Positions 9,393-16,392 of a stretch of DNA of 64,000 bases are shown piece by piece. Each line of letters starts with the position of its first letter. Positions within the stretch are counted from its first letter, which is position 1. The stretch comes from Fulvivirga ulvae. Lineage in GTDB: Bacteria > Bacteroidota > Bacteroidia > Cytophagales > Cyclobacteriaceae. The stretch covers positions 5,047,501 through 5,111,500 of the forward strand of contig NZ_CP089981.1 in NCBI RefSeq assembly GCF_021389975.1, read 5' to 3'. Below the pieces are notes generated by a model that was not told the DNA's origin, did no database searches, and saw only the letters and a list, made by a program, of their open reading frames with translations. Both the position numbers and the translations under genes were made by a program.

Positions 9393-10449
9393 TGTCCACG
9401 GAAGTTCCCTGTTTGAGCTGAAGCGTACCGGAAGTGATTACCGTATCTCCCGGACTCAAACCGGAAATGACTTGTATTTTGTCAGCAGTTCTTATACCTG
9501 TTTCTATCTGCTTTGCCTGAGCAACACCATTTTGATAGATATACACCTTTTTACTGTTAAGTTCCGGGATAACCGCCTCGGTAGGTACCATAATTGCGCT
9601 TTCATAACTGTTCAGTGTGAGCTGTATTTTTGCAAACTGTCCGGGCAAAAGCTTATTTTCTTCGTTCCCACTGGTGGCCCTGATTTTCAGGCTTCGGGTC
9701 TTCGGGTCTATTTGAGGTTCGAGGGCATAGATTTCACCCTTAAAAGCCTCTTCATGAGCATCTGTAGTGAAAGTTATTTTATCCCCTGCATTTACCTGGG
9801 AGGAATACTTGCCCGGAACTGAAAATTCTATTTTGATTGGGTTGATACTGTATAAAGTGGCAATGTTATCTGAAGGATTGAGGTAGCTGCCTACACTTAC
9901 AGAACGAAGACCGATAACGCCGCTGAAAGGTGCACGGATCTGATGTTTGTCGAGCCTTACCTGCCTCACTTTAATGTCAGAGCGAGTAGTATTTAAGGTG
10001 GTAAGCGCCGTTTCATATTCTTCCTGGCTAATAGCTTCTCTTTGAAGAAGCTGCTTTTGCCGATATTCAATGTCTTCGTTAAGCTTTCTCGTAAATTGAA
10101 GTTTCTCAATTTCGGCTTTTACTTCATCATCGTTTAACTGAACAAGAAGCTGCCCTTTGTTTACCTGCTGACCTTCTTTGAAATATATTTTTTCAACAAC
10201 ACCTGCCACTTCGGATCTTAGAGTAACGGACTCGTTAGCCATTAATGACCCGGTAGACCTAAGGTTATTATCAAGGTTAGAAGCGCGGGCAATTACAGCG
10301 GTAACAGGTAGCTTCTCCGTGGGTTTAGAAGTTTGCTCAATACTTTCCGTGGTACTTTCGTTACCAAAATCTAACTGTGGGTAAATAATAAACCCTATTG
10401 CAGCTAAAACAATAATAACGATCAGGATTTTCTTGATTGTCGGATTCAT
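9370..10449 (-). CDS. RND efflux periplasmic adaptor (membrane fusion protein)
   Basis: HlyD/AcrA-like adaptor linking pump and channel. One N-terminal membrane anchor (KKILIVIIVLAAIGFIIYP) is followed by a biotinyl-lipoyl-like half motif (GVVEKIYFKEGQQVNKGQLLVQLND), a short alpha-hairpin, the second lipoyl half (IRAPFSGVIGLRSVSVGSYL) and beta-barrel/membrane-proximal domains. The 359-residue length is normal. It is the first gene of the three-gene efflux operon. No TetR-type repressor lies next to it, which is unusual for such operons; the upstream gap holds only a possible decayed gene. Confidence 0.94.
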   Translation of the reverse strand: MNPTIKKILIVIIVLAAIGFIIYPQLDFGNESTTESIEQTSKPTEKLPVTAVIARASNLDNNLRSTGSLMANESVTLRSEVAGVVEKIYFKEGQQVNKGQLLVQLNDDEVKAEIEKLQFTRKLNEDIEYRQKQLLQREAISQEEYETALTTLNTTRSDIKVRQVRLDKHQIRAPFSGVIGLRSVSVGSYLNPSDNIATLYSINPIKIEFSVPGKYSSQVNAGDKITFTTDAHEEAFKGEIYALEPQIDPKTRSLKIRATSGNEENKLLPGQFAKIQLTLNSYESAIMVPTEAVIPELNSKKVYIYQNGVAQAKQIETGIRTADKIQVISGLSPGDTVITSGTLQLKQGTSVDIEIQGNE

Positions 10450-10652
10450 AACTTGTAATTATCCTGCAAAGTAATGTTGAAACACCGGCTATAGCATTAC
10501 CGCTTATAAAATTATGACGTACGCTTAAACAAAAAAGCAAATACAATTTAAGTAGTATTTGCCAAACCACGGTATTTTCATTCACCGAAATTAACAAAGC
10601 AGCTTACCAGGCTAGCTTAAAGTATCCGCCACTATCATCATCTAAAAAGCGG

Positions 10653-10900
10653 CTAAACATGAGACTGATGCTGCTGAAGAACAGGAATATTTATCCAGGT
10701 ATGAGTATGTTTCTTGATGGCATTCTGGTATTTGTCAATATCTTTCCTACCGGCGCTGACCATCACCTCCAGAAAATTTTGTTTAACTCTGTATCTGTCA
10801 TTCTAAGTTCCTTTACAACAATCTCTTTGAGTTTATTTAACGAGTGATTATGCTCCGTTGATTTATAGTCGTCATTAATGAGTAAACCAGTGAAACGGGC
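10653..10900 (-). pseudogene. Possible decayed small gene with one frameshift (unrecognised)
   Basis: In the 506-base gap between the efflux adaptor and the next gene, the minus strand has a frame reading ...HNHSLNKLKEIVVKELR-MTDTELNKIF that stops at a TGA. A one-base shift near 10770-10780 continues it as LEVMVSAGRKDIDKYQNAIKKHTHTW and ends at a stop at 10653-10655. Both halves have natural-looking amphipathic composition, so this may be one broken gene. I recognise no family and cannot define a start, so the upper boundary is approximate. The rest of the gap shows no gene; an inverted repeat (CCAATCC/GGATTGG, 10932-10954) abuts the stop of the next gene. Confidence 0.28.
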
Positions 10901-10955
10901 ATAATGTTTAAGGGGACTACGGATAGGGGAACCAATCCCGGATAATCGGATTGGG

Positions 10956-11456
10956 CTATTTTTCGGAGGGTATTACACCTGAGTACCGGAATATTCGGTC
11001 TTCACCACTGTCTATACCTTCTGCTACTACATCAGCTTCAATTTGCCACTTACCATCTGCTAATTTTTTACCCTTTAATATACCACTGACAATTGGATTG
11101 TAGCCCCTGTCCATGCACCTGCATTCACTAATAAGAACATAAGCCAGTCTTTCTTTCCACTCATCACTGTTAATTTCAAAGGATTTTATACCTCTGGCAA
11201 TATCAAAAATTAATGTGGTAGTAACCTGGGCATCGACTCTGGGGTCACCTCCATGCACAGTTTTAATTTCAAAGACTGTATACTTGCCTTTTTCCATCTT
11301 TACACCATCATCTGTGGAGATCAGCTTTTTGTGATGGGTGATGGTAACCTCTGGCAATTCAGGTTTGGTGGTATCCTGAGCGTTAGTAGTGGCGATGTTT
11401 GCCACTACTAATGTTAACACTGAATATACTATACTACAAGCATATTTAATCTTCAT
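10956..11456 (-). CDS. Secreted protein of unknown function
   Basis: A signal peptide with likely cleavage after ANIATTNA is followed by about 140 residues with alternating beta-type composition. I do not recognise the family. Three cysteines are visible: one in the signal peptide and the pair CRC in the ISECRCMDRGYNP segment; the latter could bind metal or form a disulfide. Its ATG lies inside the last codons of the cyclophilin gene (11-base overlap), so the two are probably co-transcribed and translationally coupled. Function open. Confidence 0.7.
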   Translation of the reverse strand: MKIKYACSIVYSVLTLVVANIATTNAQDTTKPELPEVTITHHKKLISTDDGVKMEKGKYTVFEIKTVHGGDPRVDAQVTTTLIFDIARGIKSFEINSDEWKERLAYVLISECRCMDRGYNPIVSGILKGKKLADGKWQIEADVVAEGIDSGEDRIFRYSGVIPSEK

Positions 11457-11883
11457 GTATGACGACTTTATTGATCTTGTCTCCCTGGCGAATCTGATCT
11501 ATAACGTCCAGGCCTTCAACTACTTTGCCAAAACATGTGTGGTGCCTGTCCAGGCCTGCGGTGTTGTCACGGCTATGGCAAATGAAAAACTGGCTGCCAC
11601 CGGTGTTTCTTCCGGCATGTGCCATGGAAACAACACCCCTGTCATGATACTGATTATCTCCGTCAAGCTCACAGTCAATTTTATATCCGGGGCCACCATA
11701 TCCGCTGCCTTCCGGGCACCCACCCTGAATTACGAAGTTGGGTATTACTCTGTGGAAAGTAAGGCCGTCGTAGAATCCTTTTTTAGAGAGGTCAACAAAA
11801 TTTTTTACTGTATTTGGAGCATCTTTTTCGTAAAACTCCACCTTCATGGTTCCTTTTTCGGTGATTATTTCTGCTGTTTTCAT
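11446..11883 (-). CDS. Cyclophilin-type peptidyl-prolyl cis-trans isomerase
   Basis: Single-domain 145-residue cyclophilin with no signal peptide, so probably cytoplasmic. Core motifs are present: FYDGLTFHRVIPNFVIQGG (catalytic Arg in FHRV), GYGGPGYKIDCE, VSMAHAGRNTGGSQFFI and HTCFGKVVEGLDVID. It accelerates prolyl isomerisation during folding. A minus-strand TACCTTTG at 11955-11962 resembles a Bacteroidota -7 element in the right place, but I see no matching -33 element. It overlaps the start of the downstream secreted-protein gene. Confidence 0.94.
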   Translation of the reverse strand: MKTAEIITEKGTMKVEFYEKDAPNTVKNFVDLSKKGFYDGLTFHRVIPNFVIQGGCPEGSGYGGPGYKIDCELDGDNQYHDRGVVSMAHAGRNTGGSQFFICHSRDNTAGLDRHHTCFGKVVEGLDVIDQIRQGDKINKVVIHED

Positions 11884-11997
11884 TTATGAAATTAATATGG
11901 ATATACGTTTCCTGAAGTTTAGGTGCACAAAAAACTTTTTGCGAATCTTTTATCCAAAGGTATCAAATTTCTCCTGTAATCCATTTATTTTGTATGC

Positions 11998-12501
11998 ATG
12001 CTGAGTATCCAAACTAAAATGAAATTGATCAACTGGTGGCCGCCTATGCTCGGAACAGGTATCAGTTTGAAAAAAGTATCTGAAGATATGACCACTTTTG
12101 AGGTGATCATGAAACTAAGGTGGTATAACCGCAACCTTGTAGGGATACATTACGGAGGCTCGCTTTACTCTATGTGCGATCCCTGGTATATGTTTATTTT
12201 AGTAGCTAACCTGGGTAAAGAATATGTTGTACTGGATAAGGCTGCAGCCATAAGGTATAAGAAACCCGGGCGGGGTACCCTGAGGTGTACATTTCATATC
12301 AGTAAGCAAAAAATAGAAGACATCAGGCAGGAGATAGAAGCGATTGGTAAAAATGACTATACATTTACGTGTGAGGTGATAGATGAAGAAGGTGAGGTAG
12401 TCACCGAAGTAGATAAGGTAGTTTACGTTCGAAAAAAAGGGTTTGATTTTGAAGCTCTGGAAAAGGAAAGAGAGGCTGGAATAGCTAAAACTCCAGAGTG
12501 A
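11998..12501 (+). CDS. DUF4442 hotdog-fold protein (thioesterase-like)
   Basis: A 167-residue protein matching the DUF4442/YiiD C-terminal hotdog family, related to acyl-CoA thioesterases. The helical NLVGIHYGGSLYSMCDPWYMF segment is where hotdog thioesterases place active-site residues, and VLDKAAAIRYKKPGRGTLRCTF is the conserved strand region. No signal peptide, so cytoplasmic. Enzymatic activity has not been inferred beyond the fold. It runs convergently into dinB with a 17-base overlap of the two coding ends. Confidence 0.85.
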   Translation: MLSIQTKMKLINWWPPMLGTGISLKKVSEDMTTFEVIMKLRWYNRNLVGIHYGGSLYSMCDPWYMFILVANLGKEYVVLDKAAAIRYKKPGRGTLRCTFHISKQKIEDIRQEIEAIGKNDYTFTCEVIDEEGEVVTEVDKVVYVRKKGFDFEALEKEREAGIAKTPE

Positions 12502-13552
12502 GCTGATAGGAGACAGGTTCCTCCAATTCATGATTTAAATTTGATATAGAGAGTCCTAACAATCTGATTTTTACATCTGATAAATCCAAAGTTGTCAGCA
12601 ACTCTTCATATAGAGACGTTATCTGTTTTTCATTTTCTATCCACTTGGTAATGGTTTTGCTACGGGTAATCTGTTGAAAATCATAAAATTTTACCTTCAG
12701 GGTTAGTGTTTTGCCTCTGGTGTTTGATCTCTCCATGCGGTTAACCAGAGTCACTTTGATATGTTCAAGCTCTTTTCTTATTTCATCGGGCTGAGTAAGG
12801 TCATGTAAAAATGTATTTTCGGCTCCGAGTGATTTCCGGATACGGTGAGGGTTTACTTCACGATCATCAATGGCCCTCGCTATACGGTAGTAGTACCTTC
12901 CTGACTTACCAAATCTCATAGCCAGGTCAGACTCGCTATATCTTTTCAGATCCAATCCGTTTTTAATGCCCATTTTGTGCATTTTTTCTGCTGTTACTTT
13001 TCCTATTCCGAAAAAGCGCTCTATAGGCAGGCTTTCTACGTAGGCTGCAGCTTTATCCGGAGGTATAAGGAAAAGGCCATCAGGTTTATTTACATCAGAG
13101 GCTGTTTTTGCCAGAAATTTATTAATTGAAATACCGGCTGATGCGGTGAGCTGGGTTTTTTGTTTGATGCGCGCCTTGATCTCCCGGGCAATAAGGGTTG
13201 CAGAAGGCATATTCTTTTTGTTGTGAGTTACATCAAGATATGCTTCATCGAGGGAAAGTGGCTCTACCAAATCAGTATATTCAAAGAAAATTTCACGGAT
13301 TTGGTTTGATACAGCTTTATAAGCATCAAACCTGGGTTTAACAAAGATCAGGTCCGGACATTTCCTTGCTGCAATTGAGGAAGGCATAGCGGAGCGAACT
13401 CCAAATTTCCGGGCTTCATAGCTGGCTGCAGCTACCACACCGCGATCTGAGCTTCCCCCAACAGCTACAGGTTTCCCTTTTAACTCCGGATTGTCACGTT
13501 GCTCAACCGAGGCATAAAAAGCATCCATGTCTATATGTATGATCTTTCTCAT
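12485..13552 (-). CDS. dinB: DNA polymerase IV (Y family)
   Basis: Error-prone translesion polymerase, 355 residues. Catalytic acidic residues appear in IIHIDMDAFYASVEQRDNP and SLDEAYLDVT; the finger motif is VAAASYEARKFGVRSAMPS, and helix-hairpin-helix DNA binding is seen at GIGKVTAEKMHKMGI. A C-terminal little-finger domain follows; the last residues (PVSYQLTLEF) do not carry an obvious QxxLF clamp-binding motif, though SYQLTLEF resembles it loosely. It overlaps the DUF4442 gene tail to tail. No LexA-like site was recognised upstream. Confidence 0.95.
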   Translation of the reverse strand: MRKIIHIDMDAFYASVEQRDNPELKGKPVAVGGSSDRGVVAAASYEARKFGVRSAMPSSIAARKCPDLIFVKPRFDAYKAVSNQIREIFFEYTDLVEPLSLDEAYLDVTHNKKNMPSATLIAREIKARIKQKTQLTASAGISINKFLAKTASDVNKPDGLFLIPPDKAAAYVESLPIERFFGIGKVTAEKMHKMGIKNGLDLKRYSESDLAMRFGKSGRYYYRIARAIDDREVNPHRIRKSLGAENTFLHDLTQPDEIRKELEHIKVTLVNRMERSNTRGKTLTLKVKFYDFQQITRSKTITKWIENEKQITSLYEELLTTLDLSDVKIRLLGLSISNLNHELEEPVSYQLTLEF

Positions 13553-13698
13553 TTATATATGCTCAAATCTTCCTGATACATTTTGTACGATTAATTTATC
13601 AGTTGGATTTTTACCAAGCCTGTCAACATCAAAATTAGTTCAATTATTTTATTTGATCTTTCTGAAAAGGTATGGGATATTTGTGTTCAGGCTTATGT

Positions 13699-13917
13699 AT
13701 GATGAATAAAAAGAAACTGTTTTTATTATTTGCATTGATTTTTTTCGGGGCGATGATTTATATTACCTACGATATATCGATGCGTACTACTTTTCCCGGG
13801 TCAAAACCTCAGTTAAAGGAGAGGCTGCTCCATGGAGATGATCAACAAAAGGATACCATTGGGAAGGGGATGAGTGATGTTGATAGTCTCAAAACTCTGC
13901 AACTTAACGGCAATTAA
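13699..13917 (+). CDS. Small single-pass membrane protein of unknown function
   Basis: About 72 residues from ATG-ATG at 13699/13702. A basic start (NKKK) leads into one hydrophobic helix (LFLLFALIFFGAMIYITYDI), then a short soluble tail with TTFPGSKPQLKERLL. I have the impression of similar short proteins in other Cytophagales but cannot name a family. An upstream in-frame ATG at 13672 would add nine residues rich in Cys and is less likely. It is the last gene before the 1.9 kb non-coding block. Confidence 0.55.
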   Translation: MMNKKKLFLLFALIFFGAMIYITYDISMRTTFPGSKPQLKERLLHGDDQQKDTIGKGMSDVDSLKTLQLNGN

Positions 13918-13958
13918 TGCATTTTGTCGGAAGTTTTATTGCGTTTGTCGACCTGAAA

Positions 13959-13989
13959 TTGATAAAAGCCATAATAGGTTGTAAGTTAG
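13959..13989 (+). promoter_or_regulatory. Predicted promoter of small RNA copy 1
   Basis: TTG at 13959-13961, a 20-base spacer, and TAAGTTAG at 13982-13989. This is the weakest of the four related promoters (two departures from TAnnTTTG) but sits at the same distance, 4 bases, from the conserved RNA core as in the other copies. Confidence 0.5.
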
Positions 13990-13993
13990 TATC

Positions 13994-14055
13994 AATTAAA
14001 GCCAACTATAGACAACAAAGAAATCCCTTGAGGCCAGGTCCTTGAGGGATTTTTT
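13994..14055 (+). ncRNA. Predicted ~62-nt small RNA, copy 1 of 4
   Basis: The unit starts with a 23-base core shared without mismatch by all four copies (it contains AAAGCCAACTATAGACAAC), followed by a short A-rich linker and an intrinsic terminator. The terminator stem pairs 14022-14033 with 14040-14051 (12 pairs, two of them G-U) around the loop CCAGGT, then runs into a T tract. A degenerate promoter lies just upstream. No start codon or reading frame is conserved, so it is read as non-coding. The four copies differ in the stem but keep pairing, which supports a functional RNA. Confidence 0.7.
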
Positions 14056-14280
14056 ATTTGTAGTCAACCTCATTCACATAGGTTTTGCAGAAAAATAGAG
14101 CTTGTAATGAGAGCCTTACCACTACAATCGGCAACCTATATTTACCCAAGGTTGCCTAAACTAACAAAAACCTGTGGAGTAAGTGGATCGGAAAACAAGA
14201 ATTCTTAACGTAAAGCTTACCCGTGAAACAAGATAAAACTGCCCCATTGCCAATTTCCATACTGATTTGCTTACAGCTTT

Positions 14281-14356
14281 TGCCGATTGCTATTAACAAC
14301 TTTCTGCCAAATACAGAATTAAAAAGTTCGTGTCTACCCAGAAATTCCGCCTGATC
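14281..14356. repeat. Non-coding repeat B, copy 1
   Basis: About 75 bases that recur at 15353-15424 with roughly three quarters of positions matching by eye. Shared blocks include TGCTATTAACAACT and GTCTACCCAGAA, ending in TGATC. It lies between small RNA copies 1 and 2; its partner lies after copy 4. It shows that larger segments than the RNA genes themselves were duplicated here. No protein frame is preserved. Confidence 0.6.
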
Positions 14357-14398
14357 CTAAACTAAATGCAGTGTCTCTTCGGAAATTCTATTGATCCG

Positions 14399-14442
14399 TA
14401 ATGATGATCATCAAACCTTTTGCGGTTTGTAGAGCATCATTA
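14399..14442. other. Nested inverted repeat upstream of small RNA copy 2
   Basis: TAATGATG (14399-14406) pairs with CATCATTA (14435-14442), and inside it CAAACC (14412-14417) pairs with GGTTTG (14424-14429) around a six-base loop. The two stems are separated by small unpaired bulges. There is no T tract, so it is not a terminator; it could be a structured RNA element or a regulator site about 40 bases upstream of the copy 2 promoter. Confidence 0.4.
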
Positions 14443-14481
14443 CCTTTTAACGGCAATATAAGTTAGCTCGTCGTTCTGGTG

Positions 14482-14512
14482 TTTGCACATGAGCAGGATG
14501 ATATTACCTTTG
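14482..14512 (+). promoter_or_regulatory. Predicted promoter of small RNA copy 2
   Basis: TTTG at 14482-14485, a spacer of exactly 19 bases, and TACCTTTG at 14505-14512. This is a full match to the Bacteroidota housekeeping promoter TTTG-N17-23-TAnnTTTG. The predicted start of transcription falls at about 14517, the first base of the conserved core. Confidence 0.75.
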
Positions 14513-14516
14513 AATC

Positions 14517-14578
14517 AATTAAAGCCAACTATAGACAACAAAAAAATCCTCTGAGGTCAGGTCCTCTGAGGATTTTTT
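14517..14578 (+). ncRNA. Predicted ~62-nt small RNA, copy 2 of 4
   Basis: Same layout as copy 1: identical 23-base core at 14517-14539, A-rich linker, then a terminator pairing 14545-14556 with 14563-14574 around loop TCAGGT, with one U-U mismatch and a six-T tail. Compared with copy 1, two stem pairs have swapped identity on both sides (C-G to T-A and T-A to C-G), a compensatory pattern. The promoter at 14482-14512 is a full consensus match, making this one of the best-supported copies. Confidence 0.75.
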
Positions 14579-14932
14579 GTTTATTCCCTTTAATACTATA
14601 TTTTCTGGCTAATCTAAATTGTAATAATCAGAAAATACCATTCATTAATCTCTTAGTATTTACCTGCCCTGAAATGCGATCAGGAGTAAAAATATAAGGA
14701 ATAAGTGGATTTGGGAAAAGGTAAGCCTAATACTGAAATTAGTAACCCTGTTGCCTTTTACTTTCTAGTCCCGGATCATACAAAAATATAATCCATACCC
14801 ATTACCTATTATAGGAATTTTTAGTGCTTTATTTGACCTTTAAGCTTTTTCAGTTTCTTGGAAGAAGCTTGAAACTGTTCGTTTGTTATTTCTGCAGTTT
14901 GGCGATGATATATGCCATTGACCGGAGTGCTA

Positions 14933-14963
14933 TTTGTACATGAGCCGGATGATATTACCTTTG
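14933..14963 (+). promoter_or_regulatory. Predicted promoter of small RNA copy 3
   Basis: TTTG at 14933-14936, a 19-base spacer, and TACCTTTG at 14956-14963. The spacer sequence (ACATGAGCCGGATGATAT) is nearly the same as that of copy 2, so promoter and RNA were duplicated together. Confidence 0.75.
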
Positions 14964-14967
14964 AATC

Positions 14968-15029
14968 AATTAAAGCCAACTATAGACAACAAAAATCCCC
15001 TGAGGCAAGGTCTTCAGGGGATTTTTTTT
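14968..15029 (+). ncRNA. Predicted ~62-nt small RNA, copy 3 of 4
   Basis: Identical 23-base core at 14968-14990, then a terminator pairing 14993-15005 with 15012-15024 (13 pairs, one G-U) around loop CAAGGT, and a run of eight Ts. The stem is more GC-rich than in copies 1 and 2. The promoter at 14933-14963 is a full consensus match. Confidence 0.75.
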
Positions 15030-15171
15030 ATATCACAGTCGTGAAAAATCCAGGTCAAAGCTTTGATATCAATTTACTTACTCTATAAATGATGTGGAGA
15101 GTGGAGGTAAAAACCTGTTATTGACAATTACTGCACCTGGACGACGATATATGTTACTGATCGCTGACTTG

Positions 15172-15202
15172 TTTGGAGGTGAACCGGAAGACATTACCTT
15201 TG
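15172..15202 (+). promoter_or_regulatory. Predicted promoter of small RNA copy 4
   Basis: TTTG at 15172-15175, a 19-base spacer and TACCTTTG at 15195-15202. The spacer has diverged from copies 2 and 3 (for example AGGTGAACCGGAAGACAT), yet both promoter boxes and their spacing are unchanged, which argues for selection on promoter function. Confidence 0.75.
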
Positions 15203-15206
15203 AAAT

Positions 15207-15267
15207 AATTAAAGCCAACTATAGACAACGAATTATCCCCTGAAGCCAGGTCTTCAGGGGATTTTTT
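15207..15267 (+). ncRNA. Predicted ~61-nt small RNA, copy 4 of 4
   Basis: Identical 23-base core at 15207-15229, then a perfect 11-pair terminator stem (15235-15245 with 15252-15262) around loop CCAGGT and a T tract. A G-U pair of copy 3 is an A-U pair here. It lies only 239 bases after copy 3 and about 520 bases before the ECF sigma gene, from which the terminator should insulate it. Confidence 0.75.
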
Positions 15268-15352
15268 GTTTTACACCACTTTATTATTAATAACATGTGA
15301 AGCTTGCCACTGAAAATCTGTAAACCTCGCTTATTGTTGTACTATATAAGTT

Positions 15353-15424
15353 TGCCAACTGCTATTAACAACTGTCTGTCAGCAAAGTGAGAATTTAGGG
15401 TCTACCCAGAAGTTTTGCTTTGAT
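15353..15424. repeat. Non-coding repeat B, copy 2
   Basis: Partner of the repeat at 14281-14356, with the shared blocks TGCTATTAACAACT and GTCTACCCAGAAG. From here to 15776 no further gene is seen; a 7-base inverted repeat (TACACCT at 15626-15632 with AGGTGTA at 15643-15649) lies upstream of the sigma factor gene and may be an operator or hairpin. Confidence 0.6.
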
Positions 15425-15776
15425 CACGTTCTCATGAGTTTAAGAATCACAGGGGCTCAGCGCTTATCAACATCAATGCTGATTTTTTATATTTTGAAGC
15501 TATTCCGGATTTGGTTTTAGTTTATTGTTTTTCACCCGTAGTCAGTTGAAAATTGTTGATAACCAGCTTCTATTGCTTAAATTTGCTCTGAAACACGCTA
15601 TTATATCAATATTGTTCACTTATTGTACACCTCTATTCTGAAAGGTGTATACCCCATATAAGCAAGTATATAGCTCTTTCCAAAATTTGATTTATTCTCT
15701 TTGTCTTAGGGTAAAGTGGTAGCTCTGTTTGCTATGATTTTACTCAAAAGTTAAAGTTTAAACTCGTAAATTGAAT

Positions 15777-15783
15777 AAGGAGG
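15777..15783 (+). promoter_or_regulatory. Strong Shine-Dalgarno site before the ECF sigma gene
   Basis: AAGGAGG stands 6 bases before the ATG at 15790. Few other genes in this window have such a site, as expected for Bacteroidota, so it both fixes this start and suggests efficient or specially controlled translation of the sigma factor. Confidence 0.6.
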
Positions 15784-15789
15784 CAACCA

Positions 15790-16392
15790 ATGCAAAGCTA
15801 TCTCCGTGATGAGGGCAAAAGGTCAATAAATCCAGTTAATCCTGACTATGACATGATCTTGATTGAGGGATGTAAAAGTAAAAATAGAGAAAGTCAACGT
15901 ATGCTGTACAAGCATTACTATGGCTATGCTATGAGTATATGTGTCCGGTATGCTCAGGATCAGGAAGAGGCCAGGGAAATCTTAAATGATGGCTTTATGA
16001 AAGTTTTTGCCAAAATAGATATGTACGATCCTAAAAAGTCATTTAAAGGATGGCTCAGGAGGATATTGATCAATACGGCAATTGACCATTTCAGGGCGAA
16101 TAAAAAGCATTACTACCATGCGGATATTACCGAGGGGCACGATCAGATGGATAGTGTTGATGTAATTGATGACATGTCTCACAACGATATCCTTGAACTT
16201 GTGCAGAAGCTTTCTCCTATGTACAGAACAGTATTCAGTATGTATGCTATTGATGGATATAACCATGAAGAGATAGCGAAACAGCTGGGAATATCCGTCG
16301 GTACCTCAAAATCTAACCTTTCAAAAGCCAGGGGCAATTTGAGAAAGATGTTAATGAAGATGAACAGAGAAATTTATGAGCAATATATCTGA
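15790..16392 (+). CDS. ECF-type RNA polymerase sigma-70 factor
   Basis: Extracytoplasmic-function sigma factor, 200 residues, with region 2 (RMLYKHYYGYAMSICVRYAQDQEEAREILNDGF split over two helices, then KSFKGWLRRILINTAIDHFRANKK) and region 4 (MYRTVFSMYAIDGYNHEEIAKQLGISVGTSKSNLSKARGNLRKML), which bind the -10 and -35 promoter elements. No region 3, as is normal for ECF factors. It is the first gene of a five-gene operon and overlaps the next gene, a membrane protein of anti-sigma type, by 17 bases. That protein is the natural candidate for its regulator. Confidence 0.93.
   Translation: MQSYLRDEGKRSINPVNPDYDMILIEGCKSKNRESQRMLYKHYYGYAMSICVRYAQDQEEAREILNDGFMKVFAKIDMYDPKKSFKGWLRRILINTAIDHFRANKKHYYHADITEGHDQMDSVDVIDDMSHNDILELVQKLSPMYRTVFSMYAIDGYNHEEIAKQLGISVGTSKSNLSKARGNLRKMLMKMNREIYEQYI

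Noticed and set aside
10659..10847. Plus-strand 62-codon frame in the efflux upstream gap
   Set aside because: No signal or family features; the opposite strand has the more protein-like (if broken) frame.
10932..10954. Terminator of the secreted-protein gene
   Set aside because: The CCAATCC/GGATTGG hairpin has no T tract on the minus strand, so only an inverted repeat is claimed.
14479..14697. 72-codon frame across small RNA copy 2
   Set aside because: It runs through the promoter and terminator and is not preserved in the other three copies.
13994..15267. CRISPR-like array of repeats
   Set aside because: The four repeats are 239 to 523 bases apart, have promoters and terminators, and no cas genes are near.
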